Shown here one piece after another: positions 11,638 through 19,229 of a stretch of DNA of 64,000 bases (its first letter is position 1; each line of letters opens with the position of its first letter). Position numbers and translations under genes: made by a program. The notes below the pieces were generated by a model that was not told the origin of the DNA, did no database searches, and saw nothing but the letters and a program-made list of their open reading frames with translations. Origin of the DNA: Salipiger sp. IMCC34102 (GTDB lineage Bacteria; Pseudomonadota; Alphaproteobacteria; Rhodobacterales; Rhodobacteraceae); contig NZ_SELQ01000006.1 of NCBI RefSeq assembly GCF_004145405.1, positions 1-64,000 on the forward strand, in the 5' to 3' direction.

Positions 11638-12257
11638 GAACGAAATCCTTTCGAAGTGAAGAGTTGGCGCGCGCCGTAAAGGCGCAGGATGGCGGTGACC
11701 CCGCAGGCAAGGCCGAAGATCCAGGCCAGCGGCGCGAAGGCCGCGGGGAAGAGACACAGGGCCACGAAGAAGACGATGGTCTCGGTCCCCTCGAGCAGGC
11801 CGTTGGAGTAGTAGAGCGACTTGATCCCCTGGGCGCGTGTCGTGATCCCGTGTTTCTCGGCCAGGATCGCGTAGCCCAGGAAACTGGCCCCGTTGAAGTA
11901 GAACATCGTCAGAAGGAAGGCCCCGGGAATCGCGTTCTGCGCGGGATCGAACACGACGAAGGCGAAGGGCACCGCCCCGTAGAACAGGAAGTCGGAGGTG
12001 ATATCGAGGTAGCCGCCGAAGTCGGACCCGACGGTGGCCCGCGCCACGGCGCCATCCAGCCCGTCGGCGATCCGGCTGGCCAATAGCGGCAGCAGCGCCA
12101 GCAGGGGCAAGCCGACCGCGATCATCGCAGCCGAGGCGAGCCCCAGTGCCAACCCCACCAGCGTGATCCCGTCCGCGGTCCAGCCCGCCCGCGCCAGTCT
12201 GACGCCCGCCCGATTGAGCGGCGGGTCGATCAGGCGGCGGGCAGCGGCGTCGAGCAT
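11634..12257 (-). CDS. CDP-alcohol phosphatidyltransferase family protein, YnjF-like
   Basis: Integral membrane enzyme of the family that swaps CMP of a CDP-lipid for an alcohol head group. The 207-residue product has about six spans. The metal-binding signature is seen in ADGLDGAVARATVGSDFGG, with the last two aspartates in YLDITSD. All four aspartates are present, although the spacing after AR is seven residues rather than the usual eight. It is the first gene of an operon with a YnjBCD-like importer, the same partners as E. coli ynjF. The start at 12257 removes a 36-residue extension without membrane character. The head-group substrate is unknown. Confidence 0.85.
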   Translation of the reverse strand: MLDAAARRLIDPPLNRAGVRLARAGWTADGITLVGLALGLASAAMIAVGLPLLALLPLLASRIADGLDGAVARATVGSDFGGYLDITSDFLFYGAVPFAFVVFDPAQNAIPGAFLLTMFYFNGASFLGYAILAEKHGITTRAQGIKSLYYSNGLLEGTETIVFFVALCLFPAAFAPLAWIFGLACGVTAILRLYGARQLFTSKGFRS

Positions 12258-12381
12258 GAACGGCAGATCCTCAATTCCGCGCCAACCTGCCGCAGGGCCG
12301 CCCCGGCTACAATCCCTTTGACGGGAACGTGTTGAATGGGCTTGGCGTGCACGACCCCGCGGCATGCAGAGGGGCGGGCCG

Positions 12382-12395
12382 GCATGACGTCATGC
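12382..12395. promoter_or_regulatory. 14-bp perfect palindrome upstream of the ynj-like operon
   Basis: GCATGACGTCATGC is a perfect inverted repeat. It lies across the stop codon of the hydantoinase-like gene, about 125 bases before the first gene of the ynj-like operon, where an operator could sit. The role is a guess; chance occurrence cannot be excluded in GC-rich DNA. Confidence 0.25.
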
Positions 12396-14396
12396 ACCGT
12401 CGCGGGCAATGCGCGGCCGACCCGTGGCGGTCACGCGCAGGGTCGCCCCGACGAATGTGCTCTGGCCTTCGACCTCGGCCCGCTGCGCATCGGTGGTGAC
12501 GACGATGCGCGGGTCCATGACGCCCGACCGCCGCGCCAGTGCCGTGGCCTGCGCCGTCAGGGATGCGGTCAGCGCCTCGATCGCCGCGGCTTCAGTGTCG
12601 TGCGTCGTGGGGCCTTCGGGCCCGTGCGCCAAAATGTGCCCCGGCCTGGGCGCGGAGAGTGTGCCGGTGGCGTGATGCGCGACCTGCCCCACCACGGCCC
12701 CGATGGCGTTGGCGATCGCGGCATGGTCCGGCACGATCATGCGGGTGCCCAGGCGCTCGCCCACGGCCGGGTAATAACTGGCCGCAGAGGCCCCCAAACC
12801 GATCACAGGGACGCCGAGCCGCAAGGTCGTTTCGATCAGGCCTGACTGTCGATCAAGACCCGCACGCGTCAATTCGTGACGCGCGAGTGTTTCGGGCGAA
12901 CCCTGCCAGCCGGGATCGTCGGCGAAGGCGGCTTGCAGCAGGCAATCGGTGGTTTGCCGGGTCACCTGACCCACGATGCGGTGCGCCAGCGTCTCGGCAT
13001 CGGGCGCGATCTGCTGGCCGTCGCCGCGCTTTCGGCGGGCCATCAACGTCAGTGCCTTGTGGCTTGCCTCGGCGTCCCACTGGACCGCAAGACCGGTCAC
13101 ATGCGCGGCATCCGATGGCGTCACCCCCGCGATCTGGACCAATCCGCGGGTCACGAGCCGCTGCAGCGCGGGATGGTCCATGCGGGTCTCCACGACCTCT
13201 CCCATCCGAAGGGGACCGTTCGAAAGGCGTTGAACCAGGGCAGCGCTTCGCGGATCAAGGCCTTCGGGTGGCGCGGACCACAAGGGCACGACGAAACCGC
13301 CGCCGTCGGTCGCTGGCCCGTCCGACGCGAGCGCGGCGTCCAGCACCCGATGCACCAACGCGGGATGCTCATGGGCCAACAGGGCAATCGGCAGCACGCG
13401 ACGCGGGCCGAGGTGCAGATCGCCGTCCAGGCCGTCCGTCACGTGGACGGCGCTGTCACCGCCAAGACCCCAGGTGCGCATGGCGACGGCCTCGACCATC
13501 GTGCGGAACCCACCGACCTCCGCCCCCTTGGGGTCGATTCGGGGTGCACCGTCGCGCAGCAGGCAGACATCCGTCGTGGTCCCGCCGATGTCCGAGATCA
13601 AGGCGTCGCGCTCTTCCGTCAGCCAGGCGGCACCGGCGACCGAGGCGGCGGGACCGGATAGAATAGTCTCGATCGGGCGGGCGCGGGCCATCTCTGCGGG
13701 GATGAGCGCACCATCGCCGCGCACGACCATGAGCCGGGCCGGGGCACCGCGGGCCAAGAGGTGCGCCTCGACCGCATCGATCAATCCCGCGATCATGCCG
13801 ATGAGACGCGCGTTCAGAACGGCCGTCAGCGCGCGCTTCGGTCCACCCAGCGCCGCGGACAACTCGTGCGAGCAGGTCACGGGCAGACCGGAGCGCGCGC
13901 GGATCAGGTCGGCGGCGGCGCGTTCGTGGGCGGGGTTTCGCGTGGCAAAGGCGCCTGCGACGGCGAACCCCGTGATACCTTGCGGATCGGCGAGTGCCAC
14001 CTCGAGCGGACGCAGATCCAGCGCCGCCGCCTCGCCGCCGGCATGGTCGTGCCCGCCGGTAAGTGCGATGACGGGATCGCCGCGCAGGGCATCCTCCAAC
14101 CCCGCCCGCGCGAGATCCTGCGGCGCGAAACCGATCGCCACCAGGGCGACGCGTCCGCCCTGCCCTTCGACCAGCGCATTGGTCGCCAGGGTCGTCGACA
14201 GGCTCACCATCTCGACCGCCTGCGCGGATGCCCCTGCAGCTTCGAGTGCCGCGTCGATCGCCTCGGCCACGCCCCGAGCGAGGTCAGGTCGCGTGGTGAG
14301 GGCCTTGGCATGGCCCAGCACCCGCGTGGCCTCCGCGTCCAGAACGGCGGCGTCGGTGTAGGTGCCGCCGGTGTCGATGCCCAAAAGATAGCTCAT
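12390..14396 (-). CDS. Hydantoinase A/oxoprolinase family protein
   Basis: ATP-dependent amidohydrolase-type protein of the HyuA/5-oxoprolinase/acetone-carboxylase-beta superfamily. The 668-residue product has the N-terminal phosphate-binding motif LGIDTGGTYTDAAVLD and a second ASKHA-type motif ISDIGGTTTDVCLL near residue 270. There is no HyuB-like half, either fused or adjacent. The start at 14396 has AAAGGGGG upstream and puts the first motif at the N-terminus. It is co-directional with the ynj-like operon 132 bases away, so a common transcript is possible. The reaction is unknown; many solitary members of this family are misnamed as hydantoinases. Confidence 0.8.
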   Translation of the reverse strand: MSYLLGIDTGGTYTDAAVLDAEATRVLGHAKALTTRPDLARGVAEAIDAALEAAGASAQAVEMVSLSTTLATNALVEGQGGRVALVAIGFAPQDLARAGLEDALRGDPVIALTGGHDHAGGEAAALDLRPLEVALADPQGITGFAVAGAFATRNPAHERAAADLIRARSGLPVTCSHELSAALGGPKRALTAVLNARLIGMIAGLIDAVEAHLLARGAPARLMVVRGDGALIPAEMARARPIETILSGPAASVAGAAWLTEERDALISDIGGTTTDVCLLRDGAPRIDPKGAEVGGFRTMVEAVAMRTWGLGGDSAVHVTDGLDGDLHLGPRRVLPIALLAHEHPALVHRVLDAALASDGPATDGGGFVVPLWSAPPEGLDPRSAALVQRLSNGPLRMGEVVETRMDHPALQRLVTRGLVQIAGVTPSDAAHVTGLAVQWDAEASHKALTLMARRKRGDGQQIAPDAETLAHRIVGQVTRQTTDCLLQAAFADDPGWQGSPETLARHELTRAGLDRQSGLIETTLRLGVPVIGLGASAASYYPAVGERLGTRMIVPDHAAIANAIGAVVGQVAHHATGTLSAPRPGHILAHGPEGPTTHDTEAAAIEALTASLTAQATALARRSGVMDPRIVVTTDAQRAEVEGQSTFVGATLRVTATGRPRIARDGA

Positions 14397-14479
14397 GGAT
14401 GGCCCCCTTTGGCCGCGTTCTGCCAAGGATCGGCCCGGGTGTCAGCAGGAGAGTTCGGACGCGGGCTGTCCGCCCTCGC

Positions 14480-14520
14480 GGCCGCGCCGTCCTCCGAGTT
14501 CGATTTCGGCCAGAAGAAGC
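14480..14520 (+). repeat. Dispersed Rhodobacteraceae-type intergenic repeat, copy 1
   Basis: A degenerate copy of a short repeat whose core reads CCTCCGRSGGG, then a T-rich linker, then CGGCCAGAAGAAG or similar. Here the stretch CGATTTCGGCCAGAAGAAGC matches copy 2 (27983-28030, opposite orientation) closely, while the GC-rich half is eroded. It lies between the hydantoinase-like and Nudix genes. Confidence 0.5.
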
Positions 14521-14565
14521 AGGGGACGGTGACGCATAAGGCCCCGGTCCCGGGCCGCGTCGGCG

Positions 14566-15006
14566 CTACGGCATCGCAGTCGGGACATCGCAAGCGGCCT
14601 CCCCGGCCCGCCACCGGGCGAGACGGGACTGCAGGTTACCCGCCACGTCGGTCATCGAAAGCACCTCGTCGACCGAAGCAAGCCGCCAGGCCTGCCCCTC
14701 GCAGCCAAGGACGATCCCGGCTTCGGCGCTGGCGGGCAGTCGGGCGACGAAGAACCAGACCCTGCGGTCGAGGTCGCCGTCTTGTACTTGCCAGATCACC
14801 TGATCGGCGGTCAGGGTCAGGCCGACCTCCTCCCACGTTTCACGGACGACCGTCTGGTAGGGCGTCTCGGCCCCCTCGCGACCACCGCCGGGAAAATCCC
14901 AGTGGTTGGGCCAGGGGATCCTCGGGTCGTCGTCGCGCAGAAGGATCAGCAACCGTTCGCCCAGGAAGAGCGCGACTTTCGCACCGTCGAACTGCGTTGT
15001 CGTCAT
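14566..15006 (-). CDS. Nudix hydrolase
   Basis: Small cytoplasmic pyrophosphohydrolase acting on a nucleoside diphosphate linked to another moiety. The 146-residue product contains the complete Nudix box at residues 41-62: Gly41, Glu47, then R55-E56 and E59-E60 followed by V61-G62. HWDFPGGGREG, just before and into the box, is typical. Overall it resembles MutT/8-oxo-dGTP-type members, but the substrate cannot be assigned. It is divergent from dinB, 25 bases apart, which would fit a DNA-damage or nucleotide-pool role (inference). Confidence 0.88.
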   Translation of the reverse strand: MTTTQFDGAKVALFLGERLLILLRDDDPRIPWPNHWDFPGGGREGAETPYQTVVRETWEEVGLTLTADQVIWQVQDGDLDRRVWFFVARLPASAEAGIVLGCEGQAWRLASVDEVLSMTDVAGNLQSRLARWRAGEAACDVPTAMP

Positions 15007-15031
15007 GCCCCCTGCCCCTTATCTTCCACCC

Positions 15032-16285
15032 ATGCCCAGCCTGTGCCGCGACTGCCAGACCACCTTCGATGCCGCGCGGCGCTGCCCCGCGTGCCGGTCG
15101 CCGCGTACCCTGAGCCACCCGGAACTCTTCGATCTGTCCATCGCGCACATGGATTGCGACGCCTTCTACGCCAGCGTCGAGAAGCGCGACAATCCCGACC
15201 TTGCCGACAAGCCCGTCATCATCGGCGGCGGGCGGCGCGGCGTGGTGTCGACCGCCTGCTACGTGGCGCGCATCCGGGGCGTGAAATCCGCGATGCCGAT
15301 GTTCCAGGCGCTGAAGCTCTGCCCCGACGCGGTGATCGTGAAGCCGCGGTTCGAGGCTTACGTCGAAGCCTCCCGCGCGATCCGGGCGATGATGGACGAC
15401 CTGACCCCGGTCGTCGAACCGCTTAGCCTGGACGAGGCGTTCCTTGACATGACGGGCACCACGCGGCTTCACGGCGCCCCACCCGCGGTCATGCTGGCGC
15501 GGCTCATCACCCGGATGAAGACCGAGCTGGGGCTGACCGGCTCCATCGGGCTCAGCCACAACAAGTTCCTGGCAAAGGTCGCCAGCGACCTCGACAAGCC
15601 GCGCGGCTTCTCGGTCATCGGCGCGTCCGAGACGACGGAATTCCTGCGCCCGAAATCGGTGCGGATCATCTGGGGGATCGGCGCGGTCGGCCAGCAGCAA
15701 CTGGCGGATGCGGGCATCCGGACCTTCGACGATCTGCTGCGCTGGGACCGGCGTGACCTGGGCGATCGGTTCGGCGGCATGGGCGACCGCCTCTGGCGGC
15801 TGGCGCGCGGCGAGGACGGGCGCCGGATCAGCGCCAACGCGCCGGTGAAGGGCCTGAGCAACGAGACGACCTTCCACGAAGACACCGCCGATCCGGACAT
15901 CCTCGACGGGCACATCTGGCGCATGGCGGACAAGGTAAGTTCGCGCGCCAAGGCCAAGGGTACGGCGGGACGCGTGGTGACGCTGAAGCTCAAGCGCGCC
16001 GATCACAAGCTGATCACCCGCCGGCAATCGCTCCGGCATCCGACGCAGATGGCCGACACGATCTATCGCACGGCCCGCGGCCTCTTCGATGCCGCAAGCC
16101 CGCATCAGCCCTACCGGCTTCTGGGCGTGGGTATCTCGGATCTGTCGGATGCAAGCCAGGCCGACCGCGAGGGTGATCTTCTGGACCCGCGGGCCGAGGC
16201 GCGCAGCCGGGCGGAACTGGCCGCCGACCGCATCCGGGCCCGCTTCGGCACCGATGCGATCATCAAGGGTCGTGCCTTGCGGTAA
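15032..16285 (+). CDS. dinB: DNA polymerase IV (Y-family) with an N-terminal zinc ribbon
   Basis: Error-prone translesion polymerase. From the start at 15032 the product is 417 residues. The catalytic core begins with AHMDCDAFYASVE (D41) and contains LSLDEAFLD (D134, E135), then the little-finger region to the C-terminus. It lacks an obvious C-terminal beta-clamp peptide. The first 21 residues carry two CxxC pairs (C5/C8 and C18/C21), a likely zinc ribbon not present in E. coli DinB. The start choice is supported because it includes both pairs and because upstream codons overlap the divergent Nudix gene. No SOS box was recognised in the short intergenic gap. Confidence 0.93.
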   Translation: MPSLCRDCQTTFDAARRCPACRSPRTLSHPELFDLSIAHMDCDAFYASVEKRDNPDLADKPVIIGGGRRGVVSTACYVARIRGVKSAMPMFQALKLCPDAVIVKPRFEAYVEASRAIRAMMDDLTPVVEPLSLDEAFLDMTGTTRLHGAPPAVMLARLITRMKTELGLTGSIGLSHNKFLAKVASDLDKPRGFSVIGASETTEFLRPKSVRIIWGIGAVGQQQLADAGIRTFDDLLRWDRRDLGDRFGGMGDRLWRLARGEDGRRISANAPVKGLSNETTFHEDTADPDILDGHIWRMADKVSSRAKAKGTAGRVVTLKLKRADHKLITRRQSLRHPTQMADTIYRTARGLFDAASPHQPYRLLGVGISDLSDASQADREGDLLDPRAEARSRAELAADRIRARFGTDAIIKGRALR

Positions 16286-16342
16286 GGAACGCGAACCAAG
16301 GCGAGACGTTGGGGGGCATACGCAAACGTCAGGAGGTTCCCC

Positions 16343-16510
16343 ATGACCAAGGACAACGACCACGACGGCGAAGACCGCCGCCCGACCATCGCGCAGGACG
16401 ACAAGAAACCGCGCGAGGACGTCAAGGAAAGCCTGTCGAACACGACGGATACGATGGACGAAGGTCCCGCCGGTTCACCCGACGCAGACAAGCAGTCGCG
16501 CACGAACTGA
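16343..16510 (+). CDS. Small hydrophilic protein, 55 residues
   Basis: A short gene with a very good AGGAGG site (16331-16336) seven bases before the ATG, 57 bases downstream of dinB. The product is extremely rich in D, K, E, R and T (begins MTKDNDHDGEDRRPTIAQDD) with no hydrophobic core, so it is probably disordered. Its composition resembles small general-stress proteins, but no family is recognised. Codon use is consistent with the neighbours, and the consensus Shine-Dalgarno is the main evidence that it is real. Confidence 0.6.
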   Translation: MTKDNDHDGEDRRPTIAQDDKKPREDVKESLSNTTDTMDEGPAGSPDADKQSRTN

Positions 16511-16530
16511 CGATACGGCGCGCCGACAGG

Positions 16531-17391
16531 CTACTCGGCGGCCAGGCGCCCCTCCAATGGGGCGCCGATCTGCACGAGATCCTCGACGACGGACCGCAAG
16601 GCGGTGCAAAGCGGCTCGAACCCATCGTGCTTTTCCAAGGTGCGTTCGTCCATGTAGAGCGCGCGGTCGATCTCGATCTGGACGACGTGCTGACCACGGG
16701 ACGGGCGTCCGTAGGCTTGGGTGATATAGGCCCCGGCGAAAGGTGCGTTTCGGGCGGTAGTCAGCCCCGCCCGGGCGAAGGCCTGTTCGACGGCCGCGAC
16801 GATTCCGCCCGCGGCCGCGGCGCCGAACCGATCGCCGATCACCACCTGCGGTCGCGGACCCCGGCCCGCGTGGTGATCGAGCGCCGCATGCGGCATGGAA
16901 TGGCAATCGAACAGGATGCTGCGCCCGAAATCGCGTCGGGCCTCGTCGATCAGCGTCTGCAACCGGTCGTGGTAGGGATGCCAGACCTCGCGGATGCGGC
17001 GGTGCGCCTCTGCCAAAGGAATGCGCCCGTCGTAGATCGCGCGCCCTCCGGCCACCACGCGCGGCACCACTCCCAGGCCCGAGGTCACGCGCGGGTTCTG
17101 CCCGCTGCGCCGCACGCCCGCGATCAGGGCCGGGTCCAGTTCATCGGCGGCGCGATTCAGATCGAGGTAGGCACGCGGCATCCGGGCGCATAGCAGCGGC
17201 GCCCCCAGCTGCGGCGCGGTCGAAAACAGCTCGTCCACGAAAGCGTCTTCCGAAGACCGCAGGTCCAGGGGGTCGAGGCGTGTCATCTGCATGAACCGCG
17301 CGTCGTATTCTCGCCCGGAATGCGGCGACGCGAAGACCACGGCGCCGCGGGTCGCGGATGGCCGGGTCAACTGGTATGCGGTCGTGGACAT
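16531..17391 (-). CDS. N-formylglutamate amidohydrolase family protein
   Basis: Metal-dependent amidohydrolase of the HutG/N-formylglutamate deformylase family. The 286-residue product has the early motif ASPHSGREY, the acidic/His segment ILFDCHSMPH near residues 165-175, and PRAYLDLNRAADELD, all typical of the family. A GAGGAG site precedes the ATG. No histidine-degradation genes are adjacent, so the substrate may not be formylglutamate. It is convergent with the small gene on its left and divergent from the tRNA-Val gene. Confidence 0.85.
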   Translation of the reverse strand: MSTTAYQLTRPSATRGAVVFASPHSGREYDARFMQMTRLDPLDLRSSEDAFVDELFSTAPQLGAPLLCARMPRAYLDLNRAADELDPALIAGVRRSGQNPRVTSGLGVVPRVVAGGRAIYDGRIPLAEAHRRIREVWHPYHDRLQTLIDEARRDFGRSILFDCHSMPHAALDHHAGRGPRPQVVIGDRFGAAAAGGIVAAVEQAFARAGLTTARNAPFAGAYITQAYGRPSRGQHVVQIEIDRALYMDERTLEKHDGFEPLCTALRSVVEDLVQIGAPLEGRLAAE

Positions 17392-17447
17392 GGACGCTCC
17401 TCTTCACCGCGCAACATAGGGTGAAATTCAAAAGCTGCAAAAGTGTC

Positions 17448-17476
17448 TTGATCCCCCCTGCGGGCTCTTCTATAGA
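17448..17476 (+). promoter_or_regulatory. Sigma-70-type promoter of the tRNA-Val gene
   Basis: TTGATC (17448-17453), a 17-base spacer, then TATAGA (17471-17476). This is close to the sigma-70 consensus with ideal spacing and lies 43 bases before the tRNA. Confidence 0.72.
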
Positions 17477-17518
17477 CCGCCTGACCGACGCAAGGCCTTC
17501 CGGGCTTTGTCACGGAAT

Positions 17519-17593
17519 GGATGATTAGCTCAGCGGTAGAGCACTTCGTTGACATCGAAGGGGTCACTGGTTCGATCCCAGTATCGTCCACCA
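17519..17593 (+). tRNA. tRNA-Val, anticodon GAC
   Basis: A complete 75-base cloverleaf with encoded CCA. The acceptor stem GGATGAT pairs with ATCGTCC (one G-T pair). The D arm is GCTC-AGCGGTA-GAGC. The anticodon stem CTTCG/CGAAG encloses loop TTGACAT with anticodon GAC, and the T arm contains GGTTCGATCC. It reads valine codons GUC and GUU. rpmJ follows 83 bases downstream. Confidence 0.97.
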
Positions 17594-17676
17594 GAATTCA
17601 CCGGGCCGCCAACGGGCGCCCAGACCGTAACCCAGGGGCGCATCGCCGCGCCGCGACGACCAGAGGAGGCTTTCTG

Positions 17677-17802
17677 ATGAAAGTCCGCAACTCCCTCCGC
17701 TCGCTCAAGCAGCGCCACCGCGATTGCCGCATCGTGCGCCGCAAGGGCCGCGTCTACGTGATCAACAAGACGCAAGCTCGGTTCAAGGCTCGCCAAGGCT
17801 GA
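17677..17802 (+). CDS. rpmJ: 50S ribosomal protein L36
   Basis: A 41-residue basic ribosomal protein (begins [17 protein letters not shown]) of the large subunit. Only one cysteine is present, so this is the zinc-independent form lacking the Cys ligand set, as usual in alphaproteobacteria. A consensus GAGGAGG precedes the ATG at 17677; the longer in-frame extension runs back through the tRNA and is rejected. It lies alone between the tRNA-Val gene and a terminator. Confidence 0.97.
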   Translation: MKVRNSLRSLKQRHRDCRIVRRKGRVYVINKTQARFKARQG

Positions 17803-17825
17803 GCCTTTCGACATCGACACGGAAC

Positions 17826-17860
17826 AGGCCGCGCCCTTCTGGGACGCGGCCTTTTTCTTT
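17826..17860 (+). terminator. Rho-independent terminator after rpmJ
   Basis: A GC stem AGGCCGCG(CCC)/(GGG)A-CGCGGCCT with one bulged A, followed by TTTTCTTT. It lies 24 bases after the rpmJ stop codon. Confidence 0.85.
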
Positions 17861-17914
17861 GGTGACGCATGGTGCTAGGGCTTAGGCTGACCGTGTATCC
17901 CAATGGAGCTTCCG

Positions 17915-19117
17915 ATGATCCGCCTGTCCGCCCTCGCCGCCCTTGCCATGACGGCATCGCCACTGGCCGCCCAGACGTCACCTTGCAGCGGCACAGGCTC
18001 GGACGGTCAATGGATCGGCGGGTCGGAGGCCGGATCCGACATCGCGACCCTTGAGGGATACGCCGAACAGATGGCGCTGGTCCTGGGCGGCAATGAATAC
18101 GCGAGCCTCTTCACGTTGAGCGAGGACACCCCGACCCGGATCGAGGCGCAGGGGCGCGGCAACGGCGACCCGGTGATGACGCTCTACGATGCCGAAGGGA
18201 CCGAGGTCGCCTCGGATGACGATTCGGGAGGCAACGGCGCGGCCCGGGCGGAGCTGGACCTCGCGGCTGGCGCGTATTGCGCGGTCGTCCGCAGTTTCGA
18301 CGATTCGCCCATGACGGCCTTCGTACGGATTGCGCGGACCGACCAGGAACCGTTGACCGCCGGGATGGACACCACCACGGAGCCGGAGCCGGTCGCGGAA
18401 AGCAGCTGCGACACGGCGCTGGACATGGGCACTTTCACAGGCGAGCCGTTATCGCAGGATGCCGTCCCCGCCGAGTCGGCCTGGCTAGCGTTCGACCTGG
18501 CCGAACCGGGCGGTTTCACCGTCACCGCGCGCAACGAATCCGCCGACCCGACATTGCGGATCGAATCCTCCGCCGGAGCGCTTCTGGGAGAGAACGACGA
18601 TTACGATGGACTCAATTCGCGGGTAGATGTCACCGCGTCGCAAGATGCAGGACGCTATTGTGTCGCCTTGGGCGCGCTCAGCGATACGAGCCTTCCGATC
18701 ACGGTCGAGGTGGCGGCCTATGATCCGAGTGCTGCGGTGGCTGACCTTTATGCGCGCGGAGAGGCGGCGCCGCCGCTGGACGGCAGCGTCGAGATCACCG
18801 ATCTCGGCACGCTGGATGGCCTGCAGCGGCTGGACCGGCCGATCACCGACCGGGCAAGCTGGTTTTCCGTGAACATCCCCGAGCGGGGCGTGATCCTGGC
18901 CGAGGCGCTTTCGATCGGGCCGGACGGCGATCCCTGGCTCGTGATCTTCGATGAGCGTGGCCGTCAGGTGGCCCAAAACGACGACACGCCCCCCGGCACG
19001 GATGCCCAGATCGCAAGTCGGATCGACGCGGGCACCTACCTGATCGGCGTCAAGCAGGTCGCGGGCGGCACGGGCTTCGTCCGCTTGCTGCTGGAACGCT
19101 ACATCCCGGCGCAATAG
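17915..19117 (+). CDS. Exported protein with three PPC-like beta-sandwich repeats
   Basis: No enzymatic domain recognised. The 400-residue product has a signal peptide (MIRLSALAALAMTASPLAAQ). It then carries three repeats of about 120 residues, each with the pattern DPxLxIxDxxGxxVAxxDD, a polar stretch, and AGxYxxxV: near DPVMTLYDAEG, DPTLRIESSAG and DPWLVIFDERG. This is the signature of pre-peptidase C-terminal (PPC/DVUA0089-like) domains, usually attached to secreted peptidases but here alone. The start at 17915 was chosen because a GGAG site lies just before it; ATG at 17903 is the alternative. It is convergent with the caspase-fold gene. Confidence 0.78.
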   Translation: MIRLSALAALAMTASPLAAQTSPCSGTGSDGQWIGGSEAGSDIATLEGYAEQMALVLGGNEYASLFTLSEDTPTRIEAQGRGNGDPVMTLYDAEGTEVASDDDSGGNGAARAELDLAAGAYCAVVRSFDDSPMTAFVRIARTDQEPLTAGMDTTTEPEPVAESSCDTALDMGTFTGEPLSQDAVPAESAWLAFDLAEPGGFTVTARNESADPTLRIESSAGALLGENDDYDGLNSRVDVTASQDAGRYCVALGALSDTSLPITVEVAAYDPSAAVADLYARGEAAPPLDGSVEITDLGTLDGLQRLDRPITDRASWFSVNIPERGVILAEALSIGPDGDPWLVIFDERGRQVAQNDDTPPGTDAQIASRIDAGTYLIGVKQVAGGTGFVRLLLERYIPAQ

Positions 19118-19200
19118 CCGGGCCACGGTCGGCATTTCGATGACGGATCGCGAGGTGTCGGCTCGCCCCGCGATCCCGACGCGACGACGCATCGTGTAGA

Positions 19201-19223
19201 CGGCGGGCCTTGTCGGCCCGCCG
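19201..19223. terminator. Hairpin between convergent genes
   Basis: A 9-bp perfect stem, CGGCGGGCC (19201-19209) with GGCCCGCCG (19215-19223), loop TTGTC. There is no T run on either strand. It lies between two convergent stop codons and may act as a bidirectional transcript end. Confidence 0.45.
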
Positions 19224-19229
19224 CAAGGC

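Noticed and set aside
14393-14614. 73-residue open frame overlapping the Nudix gene
   Set aside because: It runs through a dispersed repeat, overlaps the start of the hydantoinase-like gene and has no convincing start signal.
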